64,000 bases of DNA from VFMC01 sp040380855. Lineage in GTDB: Bacteria; Actinomycetota; Acidimicrobiia; Acidimicrobiales; Ilumatobacteraceae. The stretch is from NCBI GenBank assembly GCA_040380855.1, contig JBEIIG010000011.1, forward strand, positions 7,996 through 71,995, in the 5' to 3' direction. The translations under genes were made by a program, and so were the position numbers. This document shows, piece by piece, positions 18,044 through 25,724 of the stretch. The notes under the pieces were generated by a model. That model was not told the DNA's origin, did not search any database, and saw nothing but the letters and a program-made list of their open reading frames with translations. Each line of letters begins with the position of its first letter. Within the stretch, counting starts at the first letter, position 1.

Positions 18044-19107
18044 GCATCGACCTGTTCGCCCTCGACGCCAGCGTGTGGGACGGCGTGATCGGCCAGGAGC
18101 GCGCTGTCGCCACCCTGCGTGCCTGCGCAGCCGATCCGGTTCACGCTTACCTCTTCGTGGGTCCGCCGGGAAGCACGAAAGATGCCGCGGCGCGGGCGTT
18201 CGCCGCCCTGCTGCTGGCAGGTGTCGACGCTCCGCACGACCGCATCGGTCGCCTGGTGCTGGCCGGTGAACACCCCGACGTGCGCGAGGTGCGACGGGTC
18301 GGCGCGTCGCTCAACCAGGACCAGATCACCGAGATCATCCGCATCGCATCGCGGGCTCCGATGGAGGGGAGTCGGCAGGTGATGGTGCTCGACGAGTTCC
18401 ATCTGCTCAGCGCCGACGGAGCCGCTCGCCTGCTGAAGACGCTCGAGGAGCCACCCCCGTCGACGATGTTCATCGTGCTCGCCGACTTCGTTCCCCACGA
18501 GTTGGTCACCATCGCCTCGCGCTGTGTGCGCGTCGAGTTCGGCCCGGTGCCCGAAGCGACGATCGAACGCGTGCTGTTGGCCGAGGGCGCCGACGCCCCC
18601 ACCGCCACCGCAGCGGCACGCTCGGCGGCCGGCAACCTCGATCGTGCACGGGTGCTGGTGAGCGACCCCGATCTGGCCCGCCGACGCGAACACTTCGCCT
18701 CGGTGCCACGGCGTCTCGACGGCACGGGGGCACGGGCGGCGGCCATCGCCGACGAGATCGCCGCCATGGCCGACCAGGCGGCAGCGCGACTCGGCGGTGT
18801 GCACGACGCCGAGGTGGCCGAACTCGAAGCTCGCATCGCATCGACCGGCGAGCGCGGCAGCGGCCGCAAGGCGCTCGAAGACCGCCACAAGCGCGAGATC
18901 CGCCGCTATCGCACCGACGAGCTGCGCAGTGGTCTGGCCGTGATCGCCGGGGTGTACCGCGATGCCGCTGTAGCCGGCACCGGCGTGCACCCCGAGGTGT
19001 ACGTTCACGCGGTCGAGCGCGTGCACACTGCGCTCGACGCACTCGAACGCAACCCGAACGAGACGCTCCTGCTGCAGCACCTCCTGCTCGACCTGCCCTC
19101 GCTGTAG
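18040..19107 (+). CDS. holB: DNA polymerase III subunit delta'
   Basis: A 355-residue AAA+ clamp-loader subunit. The region corresponding to Walker A is degenerate (GPPGSTKD, no GKT), which fits delta', a subunit that generally does not hydrolyse ATP. The sensor/SRC-like segment RLLKTLEEPPPSTMFIVLA and the following ASRCVRVEF are characteristic. The zinc-binding Cys quartet of many delta' proteins is missing. It is translationally coupled to tmk (ATGA overlap). Confidence 0.88.
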   Translation: MSIDLFALDASVWDGVIGQERAVATLRACAADPVHAYLFVGPPGSTKDAAARAFAALLLAGVDAPHDRIGRLVLAGEHPDVREVRRVGASLNQDQITEIIRIASRAPMEGSRQVMVLDEFHLLSADGAARLLKTLEEPPPSTMFIVLADFVPHELVTIASRCVRVEFGPVPEATIERVLLAEGADAPTATAAARSAAGNLDRARVLVSDPDLARRREHFASVPRRLDGTGARAAAIADEIAAMADQAAARLGGVHDAEVAELEARIASTGERGSGRKALEDRHKREIRRYRTDELRSGLAVIAGVYRDAAVAGTGVHPEVYVHAVERVHTALDALERNPNETLLLQHLLLDLPSL

Positions 19108-19137
19108 GCACCGTCCGCCGCCTGCGGGCCCGACGGA

Positions 19138-19143
19138 TAGGGT
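19138..19143 (+). promoter_or_regulatory. -10 TAGGGT of the PPOX-like gene
   Basis: TAGGGT ends 6 nt before GTG 19150, placing the predicted transcription start on the start codon (leaderless). Confidence 0.5.
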
Positions 19144-19149
19144 CGCGCC

Positions 19150-19638
19150 GTGCCCAAGTTGACCGATCACGATCTCACTGCGTTCCTCGACGAGCCAGGC
19201 CACCTCGCCCGGATCGGCACCACCGACGCCGACGGGATGCCCCGCGTGCTGCCGTTGTGGTTCATCGTCCACGACGGCGCCATCTGCTTCACGCCCCGCC
19301 AACCGGCCGTGATCTGGCACAACATCGTGCGCGACCCGCGGGTGGGGATCAGCATCGACGAAGAGGCCAGCCCGTACCGGAAGGTCGTCGTGCAGGGCGT
19401 AGCCGAGGTGCTCCATCAGCCGGGCGACGACCTGGCCTGGCAGCCGCTCTACCGCCGGATCGCCAAGCGCTACACCCGCGACGAGTGGGCCGACAGTTAC
19501 GTCGACACCACGAGCAACCAGCCCCGGGCCCTGTGTGCCGTCCGCCTCGACGCGCCGACCACCCGGATCCAGACATGGCGCATGCCGGTGGCGGGCGAAG
19601 ACCCCACCGGCATCTGGCACCGGCGCTACTACGTGTAG
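19150..19638 (+). CDS. Pyridoxamine 5'-phosphate oxidase-like (split-barrel flavin/F420) protein
   Basis: A 162-residue split-barrel protein: HLARIGTTDADGMPRVLPLWFIVHDGAICFTP is the flavin/F420-binding face seen in actinobacterial PPOX-class F420-dependent and FMN-binding proteins. The segment VVQGVAEVLHQPGDD is the following strand pair. The cofactor (FMN or F420) cannot be decided by eye. It has its own leaderless-type promoter and is followed by tRNA-Thr. Confidence 0.75.
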   Translation: MPKLTDHDLTAFLDEPGHLARIGTTDADGMPRVLPLWFIVHDGAICFTPRQPAVIWHNIVRDPRVGISIDEEASPYRKVVVQGVAEVLHQPGDDLAWQPLYRRIAKRYTRDEWADSYVDTTSNQPRALCAVRLDAPTTRIQTWRMPVAGEDPTGIWHRRYYV

Positions 19639-19673
19639 TCGCGCCTGCGGGGTCGTTAGACTCTCCGCTCGCC

Positions 19674-19749
19674 GCCCAGATAGCTCAGTCGGCAGAGCAT
19701 TTCACTCGTAATGAAAAGGTCGAGGGTTCGATTCCCTCTCTGGGCTCCA
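19674..19749 (+). tRNA. tRNA-Thr (anticodon CGT)
   Basis: A cloverleaf with acceptor GCCCAGA/TCTGGGC, D-arm GCTC-AGTCGGCA-GAGC, anticodon arm TTTCA-CTCGTAA-TGAAA (anticodon CGT, reads ACG) and T-arm GAGGG-TTCGATT-CCCTC. Discriminator T at 19746 and an encoded CCA at 19747-19749. A TAGACT -10 lies at 19657-19662. Confidence 0.96.
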
Positions 19750-19769
19750 TGTGATCGGCGGAGGAGTGC

Positions 19770-20231
19770 ATGACCCCCTCACCGGCATCCAACCCATCGG
19801 CATCCGATCCGCCGCCGTCAGGCGACCTCCGCACGCCCGGCGGACTGGTCGTGCCGGCGGCGTCGCTCGACTGGTCGTTCGCCCGGTCCGGCGGTCCCGG
19901 TGGCCAACACGTCAACACCACCTCGTCGAAGGTGACCCTCACGATCGCCGTCGCTGCCGTGACAGGTCGGCCGGCAGCGCTCGAACGGCTGCGTGCTGCG
20001 CTCGACGACACGGTGCGGGTCACCAGCCAGACACACCGGAGCCAGTGGCGAAATCGACAGGACTGCCTCGCCCGCGCCGCTGTGCTGCTCGACGAGGCAG
20101 CCCGCCCACCCGACCCCACCCGTCGGGCCACTCGCCCCACGCGGGGTGCCGTCGAACGCCGCCTCGATGCGAAACGGCGCGAGAGCGACAAGAAGCAGGG
20201 ACGGCGGCGCGACGACCGGAGCGACTGGTGA
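19770..20231 (+). CDS. arfB: Peptidyl-tRNA hydrolase / ribosome rescue factor with RF-1 GGQ domain
   Basis: A 153-residue RF-1-domain protein without codon-recognition domains. The catalytic GGQ is at residues 44-46 within SGGPGGQHVNTTSSKV, and the C-terminal tail is strongly basic, as in ArfB (YaeJ), where it enters the mRNA channel of stalled ribosomes. An SD (GGAGG) precedes the ATG. It overlaps the next gene by 1 nt. Confidence 0.88.
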   Translation: MTPSPASNPSASDPPPSGDLRTPGGLVVPAASLDWSFARSGGPGGQHVNTTSSKVTLTIAVAAVTGRPAALERLRAALDDTVRVTSQTHRSQWRNRQDCLARAAVLLDEAARPPDPTRRATRPTRGAVERRLDAKRRESDKKQGRRRDDRSDW

Positions 20232-20593
20232 TGGAGACGACACGTGTCGACAAGTGGTTGTGGGCCGTCCGCGCCTACCCCACCCGAACTGCTGCCACCG
20301 ATGGCTGTCAGGGTGGGCACGTGCGCGTGAACGCGACACCTGCCAAACCGGCCGCGCCCGTGAAGGTGGGCGACCGGGTGACGATCACCGGTCAGGGACG
20401 CGAGCGCATCTACGAAGTGGTCCGCGTGATCGACAAGCGCGTCGGGGCGGCGATCGCCGCCGAATGCATTGTCGACCACAGCCCGCCCCCACCTCCGAGC
20501 AACCACGCCGCCCCGTTCCTCGTCCGCGACCGTGCCACCGGGCGGCCCACCAAGAAGGACCGACGGCAGATCGACCGGTTCCGCCGCCGCTGA
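20231..20593 (+). CDS. S4-domain RNA-binding protein (Hsp15-like)
   Basis: A 120-residue protein opening with an S4 RNA-binding domain (TRVDKWLWAVRAYPTRTAATDGCQGGHVRVN) and ending in a basic tail. Hsp15 (HslR) binds 50S subunits carrying stalled nascent chains, so the 1-nt overlap with arfB suggests a small ribosome-rescue operon. The Hsp15 relationship is by similarity; the exact role is inferred. Confidence 0.83.
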   Translation: METTRVDKWLWAVRAYPTRTAATDGCQGGHVRVNATPAKPAAPVKVGDRVTITGQGRERIYEVVRVIDKRVGAAIAAECIVDHSPPPPPSNHAAPFLVRDRATGRPTKKDRRQIDRFRRR

Positions 20594-20658
20594 CGGATCG
20601 ACACCGCTGTCGGCCGTAGGGTGACGCCGAGCAACGCCCAGCGACCATCGGAGTGCCC

Positions 20659-21801
20659 ATGTCCGTCGACATCCCCGCCACCATGCGCCAGATCCGATCC
20701 CTCGTCGCCGCCGACGGCACCCTGCAGTTGTCGATCGCCACCGTCGACACACCGCAACCCGGCGAGCACGAGGTACTGGTGCGCATGGAGGCAGCGCCGA
20801 TCAACCCGAGCGATCTCGGTCTGCTGCTCGCGGCCGCCGATGTCACCCGCGCCACCACCAGCGGCCCGGCCGGATCGCCTGTGGTGACGGCGCCCATTGC
20901 GCCGCAGGTGATGCCCGGCCTGGCCGCCCGGGTGGGCGAGTCGATGCCGGTGGGCAATGAGGGCTGCGGCGTAGTGGTGGCCGCCGGCACCGCACCCGAC
21001 GCCCAGGCGTTGCTCGGCTGCACCGTGGCGATCATCGGCGGTGCCACCTACGGCGAGTACCGCAGTGTGCCCGCGGTGTCGTGCCTGGTGTTGCCCGACG
21101 GCACCGACTTCGCCGACGGCGCTTCGTGCTTCGTCAACCCGCTCACTGCGCTCAGCATGGTCGAGACCATGCGTCTGGAGGGCCACACCGCACTGGTGCA
21201 CACGGCCGCCGCCTCGAACCTCGGGCAGATGCTGGTGAAGATCTGCCTCACCGACGGCGTTCCACTGGTGAACATCGTCCGCCGACCCGAGCAGGCCGAC
21301 CTCCTGCGCTCCATCGGCGCCACCCACGTGTGCGACAGCAGCGCACCCACGTTCACCGCCGACCTCACCGAAGCGCTCGTCGCCACGGGAGCCACGCTGG
21401 CGTTCGACGCCATCGGCGGCGGACGTCTCGCCGGCCAGATCCTCGGCTGCATGGAGGCCGCCGCCAACGCAACGGCCACCGAGTACAGCCGTTACGGCTC
21501 GACCGTGCACAAGCAGGTGTACATCTACGGCGGCCTCGACCGCAGCCCCACCGAGTTCGTCCGCAACTTCGGAATGGCTTGGGGCATCGGCGGTTGGCTG
21601 CTCACCCCGTTCCTGCAGAAGCTCGGCCTACCGGGCATGCTGCGCCTGCGCGAGCGGGTGGTGACCGAACTCACCACCACCTTCGCCAGCCACTACACCG
21701 ACCACGTGTCGCTGGCGGGTGCACTGAGCCTCGACGCGATCAGCACCTACGCGCGGCAGGCCACCGGCCAGAAGTTCCTCATCCGTCCGTCGCTGCCGTA
21801 G
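20659..21801 (+). CDS. Zinc-independent MDR/quinone oxidoreductase-like dehydrogenase
   Basis: A 380-residue medium-chain dehydrogenase/reductase with a GroES-like N-terminal half (VLVRMEAAPINPSDLG, typical of quinone oxidoreductases) and a nucleotide-binding half (HTALVHTAAASNLGQMLVKIC). Structural and catalytic zinc Cys/His sets of alcohol dehydrogenases are not evident. TAGGGT at 20617-20622 would give a roughly 30-nt leader with a GGAG SD. Its 3' end overlaps the convergent hydrolase gene by 23 bp. Substrate unknown. Confidence 0.82.
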   Translation: MSVDIPATMRQIRSLVAADGTLQLSIATVDTPQPGEHEVLVRMEAAPINPSDLGLLLAAADVTRATTSGPAGSPVVTAPIAPQVMPGLAARVGESMPVGNEGCGVVVAAGTAPDAQALLGCTVAIIGGATYGEYRSVPAVSCLVLPDGTDFADGASCFVNPLTALSMVETMRLEGHTALVHTAAASNLGQMLVKICLTDGVPLVNIVRRPEQADLLRSIGATHVCDSSAPTFTADLTEALVATGATLAFDAIGGGRLAGQILGCMEAAANATATEYSRYGSTVHKQVYIYGGLDRSPTEFVRNFGMAWGIGGWLLTPFLQKLGLPGMLRLRERVVTELTTTFASHYTDHVSLAGALSLDAISTYARQATGQKFLIRPSLP

Positions 21802-22534
21802 CGGACGGGTGCCCAGGGGAGAACCCGAGCGGGCCGGGCAACCACTCCTCGAGGCGCTCCCACAACACATCGCCGCTCTTCGCCAACAGATGCCCGTCAC
21901 CGGGCAGGCGCACCAGGTCGCCGTAGCCGGCGATCGCCTGCACCATCGCGCTGGTCTCGAAGGGCAGGATCTCGTCGCGGTCGCCGTGGAACAACAGCAG
22001 CGGCGTGCCGCGCAACCCTGCGGCCACCTCGCATCCCGCCGACTGGGTCGCGAACGTGACCACCCCGGCAACCATCGGGTGCAGGCCCACGCCCACCCGC
22101 ACCGCTACTGCCCCACCGAAGCTGTGGCCCATCACGACCACCCGTTCCGCACCGCCGCCGGCCACGGCCAGTTGCACCGCCGCGGCGACATCGATCGAGC
22201 ACGCCTCGATGTCGTTGGGCCGTCGATAACTCACGCGCAGCACCGGCACCCCGCGTGCCGCCCACTCGATCCCGAGGCGGTGATAGAGCCCGTCGGCGGG
22301 GCCGAGCAGGCCACCCATCGCCCCACCGCACAGCACCAGGGCTGCAGGCTGCGGCGGCATGTCGTCGCCCGGTTCGTGCCACAGCACGGTGAGCAGCCCG
22401 CGCATCGTGTACATCTCGACATGGCGCAAGGTGGGCGTCAGCATCACGTCCTGGCTCGCCAACACACCCAGCGCATCGATCGGTGTCGACCCCTGCGATG
22501 AGACCTCGGGCCCGCCAGTGCGCTCATCGCTCAT
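21779..22534 (-). CDS. Alpha/beta hydrolase (acylpeptide/dienelactone-hydrolase-like)
   Basis: A 251-residue alpha/beta hydrolase with nucleophile elbow GHSFGG, an acidic residue in GDRDEILPF and the catalytic His in GDGHLL. The first 40 residues form a non-catalytic extension. Start ATG 22534 lies 7 nt after a TAGGGT -10 (22547-22542, minus strand). It is divergent from the marR gene, whose product may control it, and convergent with the upstream oxidoreductase. Confidence 0.78.
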   Translation of the reverse strand: MSDERTGGPEVSSQGSTPIDALGVLASQDVMLTPTLRHVEMYTMRGLLTVLWHEPGDDMPPQPAALVLCGGAMGGLLGPADGLYHRLGIEWAARGVPVLRVSYRRPNDIEACSIDVAAAVQLAVAGGGAERVVVMGHSFGGAVAVRVGVGLHPMVAGVVTFATQSAGCEVAAGLRGTPLLLFHGDRDEILPFETSAMVQAIAGYGDLVRLPGDGHLLAKSGDVLWERLEEWLPGPLGFSPGHPSATAATDG

Positions 22535-22540
22535 CGCAAC

Positions 22541-22547
22541 TACCCTA
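22541..22547. promoter_or_regulatory. Overlapping divergent -10 elements (hydrolase / marR)
   Basis: TACCCTA holds TACCCT on the plus strand (22541-22546; 9 nt before marR ATG 22556) and TAGGGT on the minus strand (22547-22542; 7 nt before hydrolase ATG 22534). The hexamers overlap by 5 bp and the two start codons are only 21 bp apart. Confidence 0.45.
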
Positions 22548-22555
22548 CTGCGACC

Positions 22556-23074
22556 ATGTCCGCCAAGTACCCCGTCGATCTGCGCGACCCCGTCAACAGC
22601 GAGTTGGCCCGGCGCATCGGTGCGGCATGGATCGAGATCCGGCGGGGTGCCTCGATGGCAGCGCTGCGCGACCACCTCTTCGGCACCGGCGACGACGCGC
22701 TCGAACAGGGTCAGATGGACACCCTCGACCTGCTCGCCACGCAAGCATCGTGGCGGATGAGCGACCTCGCCGAGGCGCTGCGCGTGGACCCGTCGACCGC
22801 CACCCGAGCGATGCAGCGACTGGTCAACGCGGGCCTGGCCTGCCGCAAGCCGAGCGACGACGACGGACGCGTCGTGATGGCTGCGATCACCCCGGCGGGC
22901 CGGGCACGGCATGCCGAGGTGGCCGAGCGGCGGGCGCAACTCGTCGAGCACCTGCTCGGCGACTTCTCGCCCAGCGAGCGCGCCGCCCTGGCGTCGATGC
23001 TGGAACGGTTCGTGGGTTCGGTCGACGACTTCGTCGCCCGGCTCGACCCGCGCGAACGCACCGAATCCGCCTGA
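22556..23074 (+). CDS. MarR-family transcriptional regulator
   Basis: A 172-residue winged-helix regulator. The recognition region reads MSDLAEALRVDPSTATRAMQRLVNAGLACRKPSDDDGRVVMAAITPAGRARH, the usual MarR helix-turn-helix plus D-x-R wing. N- and C-terminal helices would dimerise. It is divergent from an alpha/beta hydrolase over a 21-bp gap, so it cannot bind there without covering both promoters; autoregulation plus control of the hydrolase is the natural guess. Confidence 0.88.
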   Translation: MSAKYPVDLRDPVNSELARRIGAAWIEIRRGASMAALRDHLFGTGDDALEQGQMDTLDLLATQASWRMSDLAEALRVDPSTATRAMQRLVNAGLACRKPSDDDGRVVMAAITPAGRARHAEVAERRAQLVEHLLGDFSPSERAALASMLERFVGSVDDFVARLDPRERTESA

Positions 23075-23089
23075 CCGCACCCCGGCCGG

Positions 23090-23095
23090 TAGCGT
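23090..23095 (+). promoter_or_regulatory. -10 TAGCGT of the sigma-factor gene
   Basis: TAGCGT ends 7 nt before ATG 23103 (leaderless geometry). It lies in the exact 15-mer cccggccggtagcgt also found before tmk. Confidence 0.5.
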
Positions 23096-23102
23096 CGGCG
23101 AC

Positions 23103-23705
23103 ATGGCCGACCGGCAGACGTTCGCAGCGTCAGCGATGCAGTACGCACCGCAGCTGTACAACGCCGCGCTCCGCATGACCCGCAACCGGGCCGACGCCGA
23201 AGACCTGGTGCAGGAGGCCTACCTGCGTGCCTACCGCAGCTACGCGACGTTCGAAGAGGGCACGAATCTGCGGGCGTGGTTGTTCCGCATCCTCACCAAC
23301 ACGTTCATCAACTCGTATCGCTCGAAACAGCGCCGCCCACAGGAGACCGACCTGGGCGACATCGAGGACCTGTACCTGTACCGGCGGATCGGCCAGGTGA
23401 ACCCGGCCGCCGTGAGCGCCGAAGACCAACTGCTCGACCTGTTCACCGACGACGAGGTGAAGCAGGCGCTCGAGGATCTGCCCGAGACGTTCCGCCTCCC
23501 GGTCCTCCTGGCCGACGTGCAGGAGTTCTCGTACAAAGAGATCGCCCAGATGCTCGACATCCCGATCGGTACCGTGATGTCGCGGCTGCATCGGGGAAGA
23601 AAGGCGATGCACAAGCGGTTGTTCGACTTCGCCCAGCAACGGGGCCTCATTCTCACCCCTCCACCCGACACCGGCGAGCCCGCCGACGAAGCGAACCATG
23701 GCTGA
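23103..23705 (+). CDS. sigR: ECF sigma factor, SigR/SigH type
   Basis: A 200-residue group-4 sigma factor. Region 2 is NAALRMTRNRADAEDLVQEAYLRAYRSYATFEEGTNLRAWLFRILTN, and region 4 is PETFRLPVLLADVQEFSYKEIAQMLDIPIGTVMSRLHRGR. Together with the overlapping RsrA-like gene this matches the actinobacterial SigR/SigH thiol-stress system, which switches on thioredoxin and mycothiol genes. SigR often transcribes its own gene, but no SigR-type -35 (GGAAT) is obvious upstream. Confidence 0.92.
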   Translation: MADRQTFAASAMQYAPQLYNAALRMTRNRADAEDLVQEAYLRAYRSYATFEEGTNLRAWLFRILTNTFINSYRSKQRRPQETDLGDIEDLYLYRRIGQVNPAAVSAEDQLLDLFTDDEVKQALEDLPETFRLPVLLADVQEFSYKEIAQMLDIPIGTVMSRLHRGRKAMHKRLFDFAQQRGLILTPPPDTGEPADEANHG

Positions 23706-23952
23706 CTGCAACCAGACACTGAACGAACTGTTCGCCTTCCTCGACGGCGAACTCGCCGACGACACCCGGGGCATGGTGCTCGAACACCTGATGAAGTGCA
23801 CCGACTGCCAGGGAGCGTTCGAGTTCCACCACGAGCTGAAGGCGGCCGTCGCCCGCAAGTGCAGCAGCGACGAGATGCCCGCTGGCCTCCTGGCCAAGAT
23901 CGAGGCGTGTTTCGGCGACGAACTCACCACCGGCCTCCCCGACGCCGACTGA
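23698..23952 (+). CDS. rsrA: Redox-sensing zinc anti-sigma factor, RsrA type
   Basis: An 84-residue ZAS-family protein. Cys4, His30, Cys34 and Cys37 have the same spacing as the zinc ligands of Streptomyces RsrA (Cys11, His37, Cys41, Cys44), including the HxxxCxxC signature. Oxidation would form a disulfide, expel zinc and free the sigma factor. It overlaps the sigma gene by 8 nt. Cys58 (RKCSS) and Cys71 are additional. Confidence 0.9.
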   Translation: MADCNQTLNELFAFLDGELADDTRGMVLEHLMKCTDCQGAFEFHHELKAAVARKCSSDEMPAGLLAKIEACFGDELTTGLPDAD

Positions 23953-24023
23953 TCCGCCCGTTCCCACCCCTCTGTCGAGCCAGGAATGGCTGCTGCGGGC
24001 CAACGGCTGGCTACGCTGGCGTC

Positions 24024-24170
24024 ATGCTCGCTGCAAACGTCTGGCACTGGTGGATCGGGGTGCTCCTCGCGCTCGGGAGCGCCGCTGCGGTCCTGGCCCT
24101 CGTGGCCGGTTACCTGAAGAGCGTCACCGCCCAGCGGTACCCGGGCAAGCGCTTCCGCAGCGAGGACTGA
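24024..24170 (+). CDS. Small membrane protein, 48 residues
   Basis: ATG 24024 follows a TACGCT -10 (24012-24017) by 6 nt. The product has one strong hydrophobic helix (WWIGVLLALGSAAAVLALVAGYL) and then a basic tail (KSVTAQRYPGKRFRSED). It sits between rsrA and tilS, 7 nt before tilS, and may be cotranscribed with it. I do not recognise the family. Its promoter, spacing and clean single-pass topology support a real gene. Confidence 0.7.
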   Translation: MLAANVWHWWIGVLLALGSAAAVLALVAGYLKSVTAQRYPGKRFRSED

Positions 24171-24177
24171 CCTCGAC

Positions 24178-25101
24178 GTGGATCCGACGCCGGCCACCTC
24201 GCCGGACGACGCGGCCACGTTCATCACACATCTGCTCGCAGTGTGCACGTTCCCTCCTGCCGGGACGTCGGTCACCTGCGCCGTCTCAGGCGGGGCCGAC
24301 TCGACCGCCCTCACCCTGCTGGCCATCGCCGCAGGTTGTGCCGTGCACGTGGTGCACATCGATCATTCGATCCGGCCCGACTCGGCCGACGATGCCGCAC
24401 TGGTTCGACACCTTGCCGCGACACTCGAGGTGCCGTGCACGGTGCACACCGTGCACGTCGAACCCGGGCCGAACCTCGAGGCTCGGGCACGAGCGGCCCG
24501 GTACGCGGTGCTGCCCCCCGATGTGCTCACCGGGCACACGGCCGACGACCAGGCCGAGACCGTGCTGATCAACATGCTCCGTGGTGCCGCCAGCGGTGGC
24601 CTGTCGGCCATGCGGCCCGGTCCGAACCGTCCGATCCTGCCGTTGCGCCGGGCCGACACCCGACGACTGTGTGCACTGGCCGGGGTGCCCACCGCCGACG
24701 ACACGAGCAATCGCGATCCACGGTTCGTGCGCAACCGGGTTCGGCACGAAGTGCTCCCGCTCCTCGGCGAGATCGCTCAACGCGATCTGGTGCCGGTACT
24801 GGTCCGCCAGGCCGGTCTGCTGCGCGCCGACGACGACCTGCTCGACACGCTCGCCGACGACATCGACCCAACCGATGCTCGGGCCCTCAGCGCCGCGCCC
24901 GAACCGCTCGCCCGGCGCGCCGTACGGCGATGGCTCACCACGCTCGACCACGACGGGCACCCGCCCGACCTGGCCGCGGTGCAACGCGTCATGGCCGTGG
25001 CGCGGGGCGAGGCCACCGCGTGCGAGGTGGCCGGCGGACACCGTGTCGAACGGCATCACCAACGTTTGTCACTGCTCCCGGGAACAGCGCCGTTCGTCTG
25101 A
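24178..25101 (+). CDS. tilS: tRNA(Ile)-lysidine synthetase
   Basis: A 307-residue PP-loop ATPase that converts C34 of tRNA-Ile(CAU) to lysidine. The PP-loop SGGADST is at residues 37-43, with HIDHSIRPDSADDA and TGHTADDQAETVLINMLRG as further TilS motifs, and SNRDPRFVRNRVRHEVLPLL marks the substrate region. The short length, without the full C-terminal domains of E. coli TilS, is normal in actinobacteria. Start is GTG 24178. The usual downstream hpt and ftsH are absent here. Confidence 0.93.
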   Translation: MDPTPATSPDDAATFITHLLAVCTFPPAGTSVTCAVSGGADSTALTLLAIAAGCAVHVVHIDHSIRPDSADDAALVRHLAATLEVPCTVHTVHVEPGPNLEARARAARYAVLPPDVLTGHTADDQAETVLINMLRGAASGGLSAMRPGPNRPILPLRRADTRRLCALAGVPTADDTSNRDPRFVRNRVRHEVLPLLGEIAQRDLVPVLVRQAGLLRADDDLLDTLADDIDPTDARALSAAPEPLARRAVRRWLTTLDHDGHPPDLAAVQRVMAVARGEATACEVAGGHRVERHHQRLSLLPGTAPFV

Positions 25102-25122
25102 AGCGAAGTGTCGCCGGTCGTA

Positions 25123-25128
25123 TAGCCT
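25123..25128 (+). promoter_or_regulatory. -10 TAGCCT of the phosphatase-like gene
   Basis: TATAGCCT is centred here; the predicted leader before ATG 25164 is about 29 nt with only a weak SD. Confidence 0.35.
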
Positions 25129-25163
25129 GGCAACGCTTTGTCAGCCCAACCGTAGAGCAGCAG

Positions 25164-25673
25164 ATGCCACCTCGCCTTCGCGGGAAGTGGGCCCTCGGGA
25201 TCACACCTCGCAACTTCACCTGGATCATGAAGGACAAGCTCGCCATCTGCGAGCGTCCCGGAGGCTACGGCGACAACCATCGTCGTGTCCGCCGCCAAGA
25301 AGAGATCATCTGGTTGCGCGAGAACGGTTTCGGCTGCCTCATCAGCATCATCCCGGCGCCGCACAACCTGCACAACTACGACGAGTTGTCGCTCCCGTAC
25401 CGCCACCGGCCGTTCACCGGCCTCGACGATCTGGGCGAGTGGTTGCGCGTGTTCTACACGGAGCTGAACGACCTGCTGGTGTCGGGCACGAAGGTGATCG
25501 TGCACAGCGAGCACCTCGACGACCGCATCGTGGGGATCATGGGTGGCTACATCCGTTGGAGCGGACTGGTCGACGACCCGTCGCAGGCGATCACGGTGAT
25601 CGAACGGATCGCCGGTCGCCAGCTCGACCCGTTCGGGCGCGACGTCATGCTGATGGCGCACACGCTGCGCTGA
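25164..25673 (+). CDS. Dual-specificity phosphatase-like protein with catalytic Cys replaced by Ser
   Basis: A 169-residue soluble protein. Residues 110-130 read like the end of a tyrosine/dual-specificity phosphatase domain: a hydrophobic strand, then H114-S115-x5-R121, exactly the HC-x5-R spacing with Ser where the nucleophilic Cys should be. The following helix pattern (DDPSQAITVIERIAG) also fits. If the fold is right, this is a pseudophosphatase or binding protein. It could be an unrelated family; the rest of the protein is not recognised. Confidence 0.5.
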   Translation: MPPRLRGKWALGITPRNFTWIMKDKLAICERPGGYGDNHRRVRRQEEIIWLRENGFGCLISIIPAPHNLHNYDELSLPYRHRPFTGLDDLGEWLRVFYTELNDLLVSGTKVIVHSEHLDDRIVGIMGGYIRWSGLVDDPSQAITVIERIAGRQLDPFGRDVMLMAHTLR

Positions 25674-25722
25674 GCCCGAGCACCCGACCCCACCACCAGC
25701 CCCGGATGGCTCGACCTCGGGC
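25674..25722. terminator. Inverted repeat between convergent genes
   Basis: GCCCGAG (25674-25680) pairs with CTCGGGC (25716-25722) in the 51-bp gap between the phosphatase-like gene (+) and the M23 gene (-). No U-run follows, so a terminator role is tentative. Confidence 0.3.
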
Positions 25723-25724
25723 GG

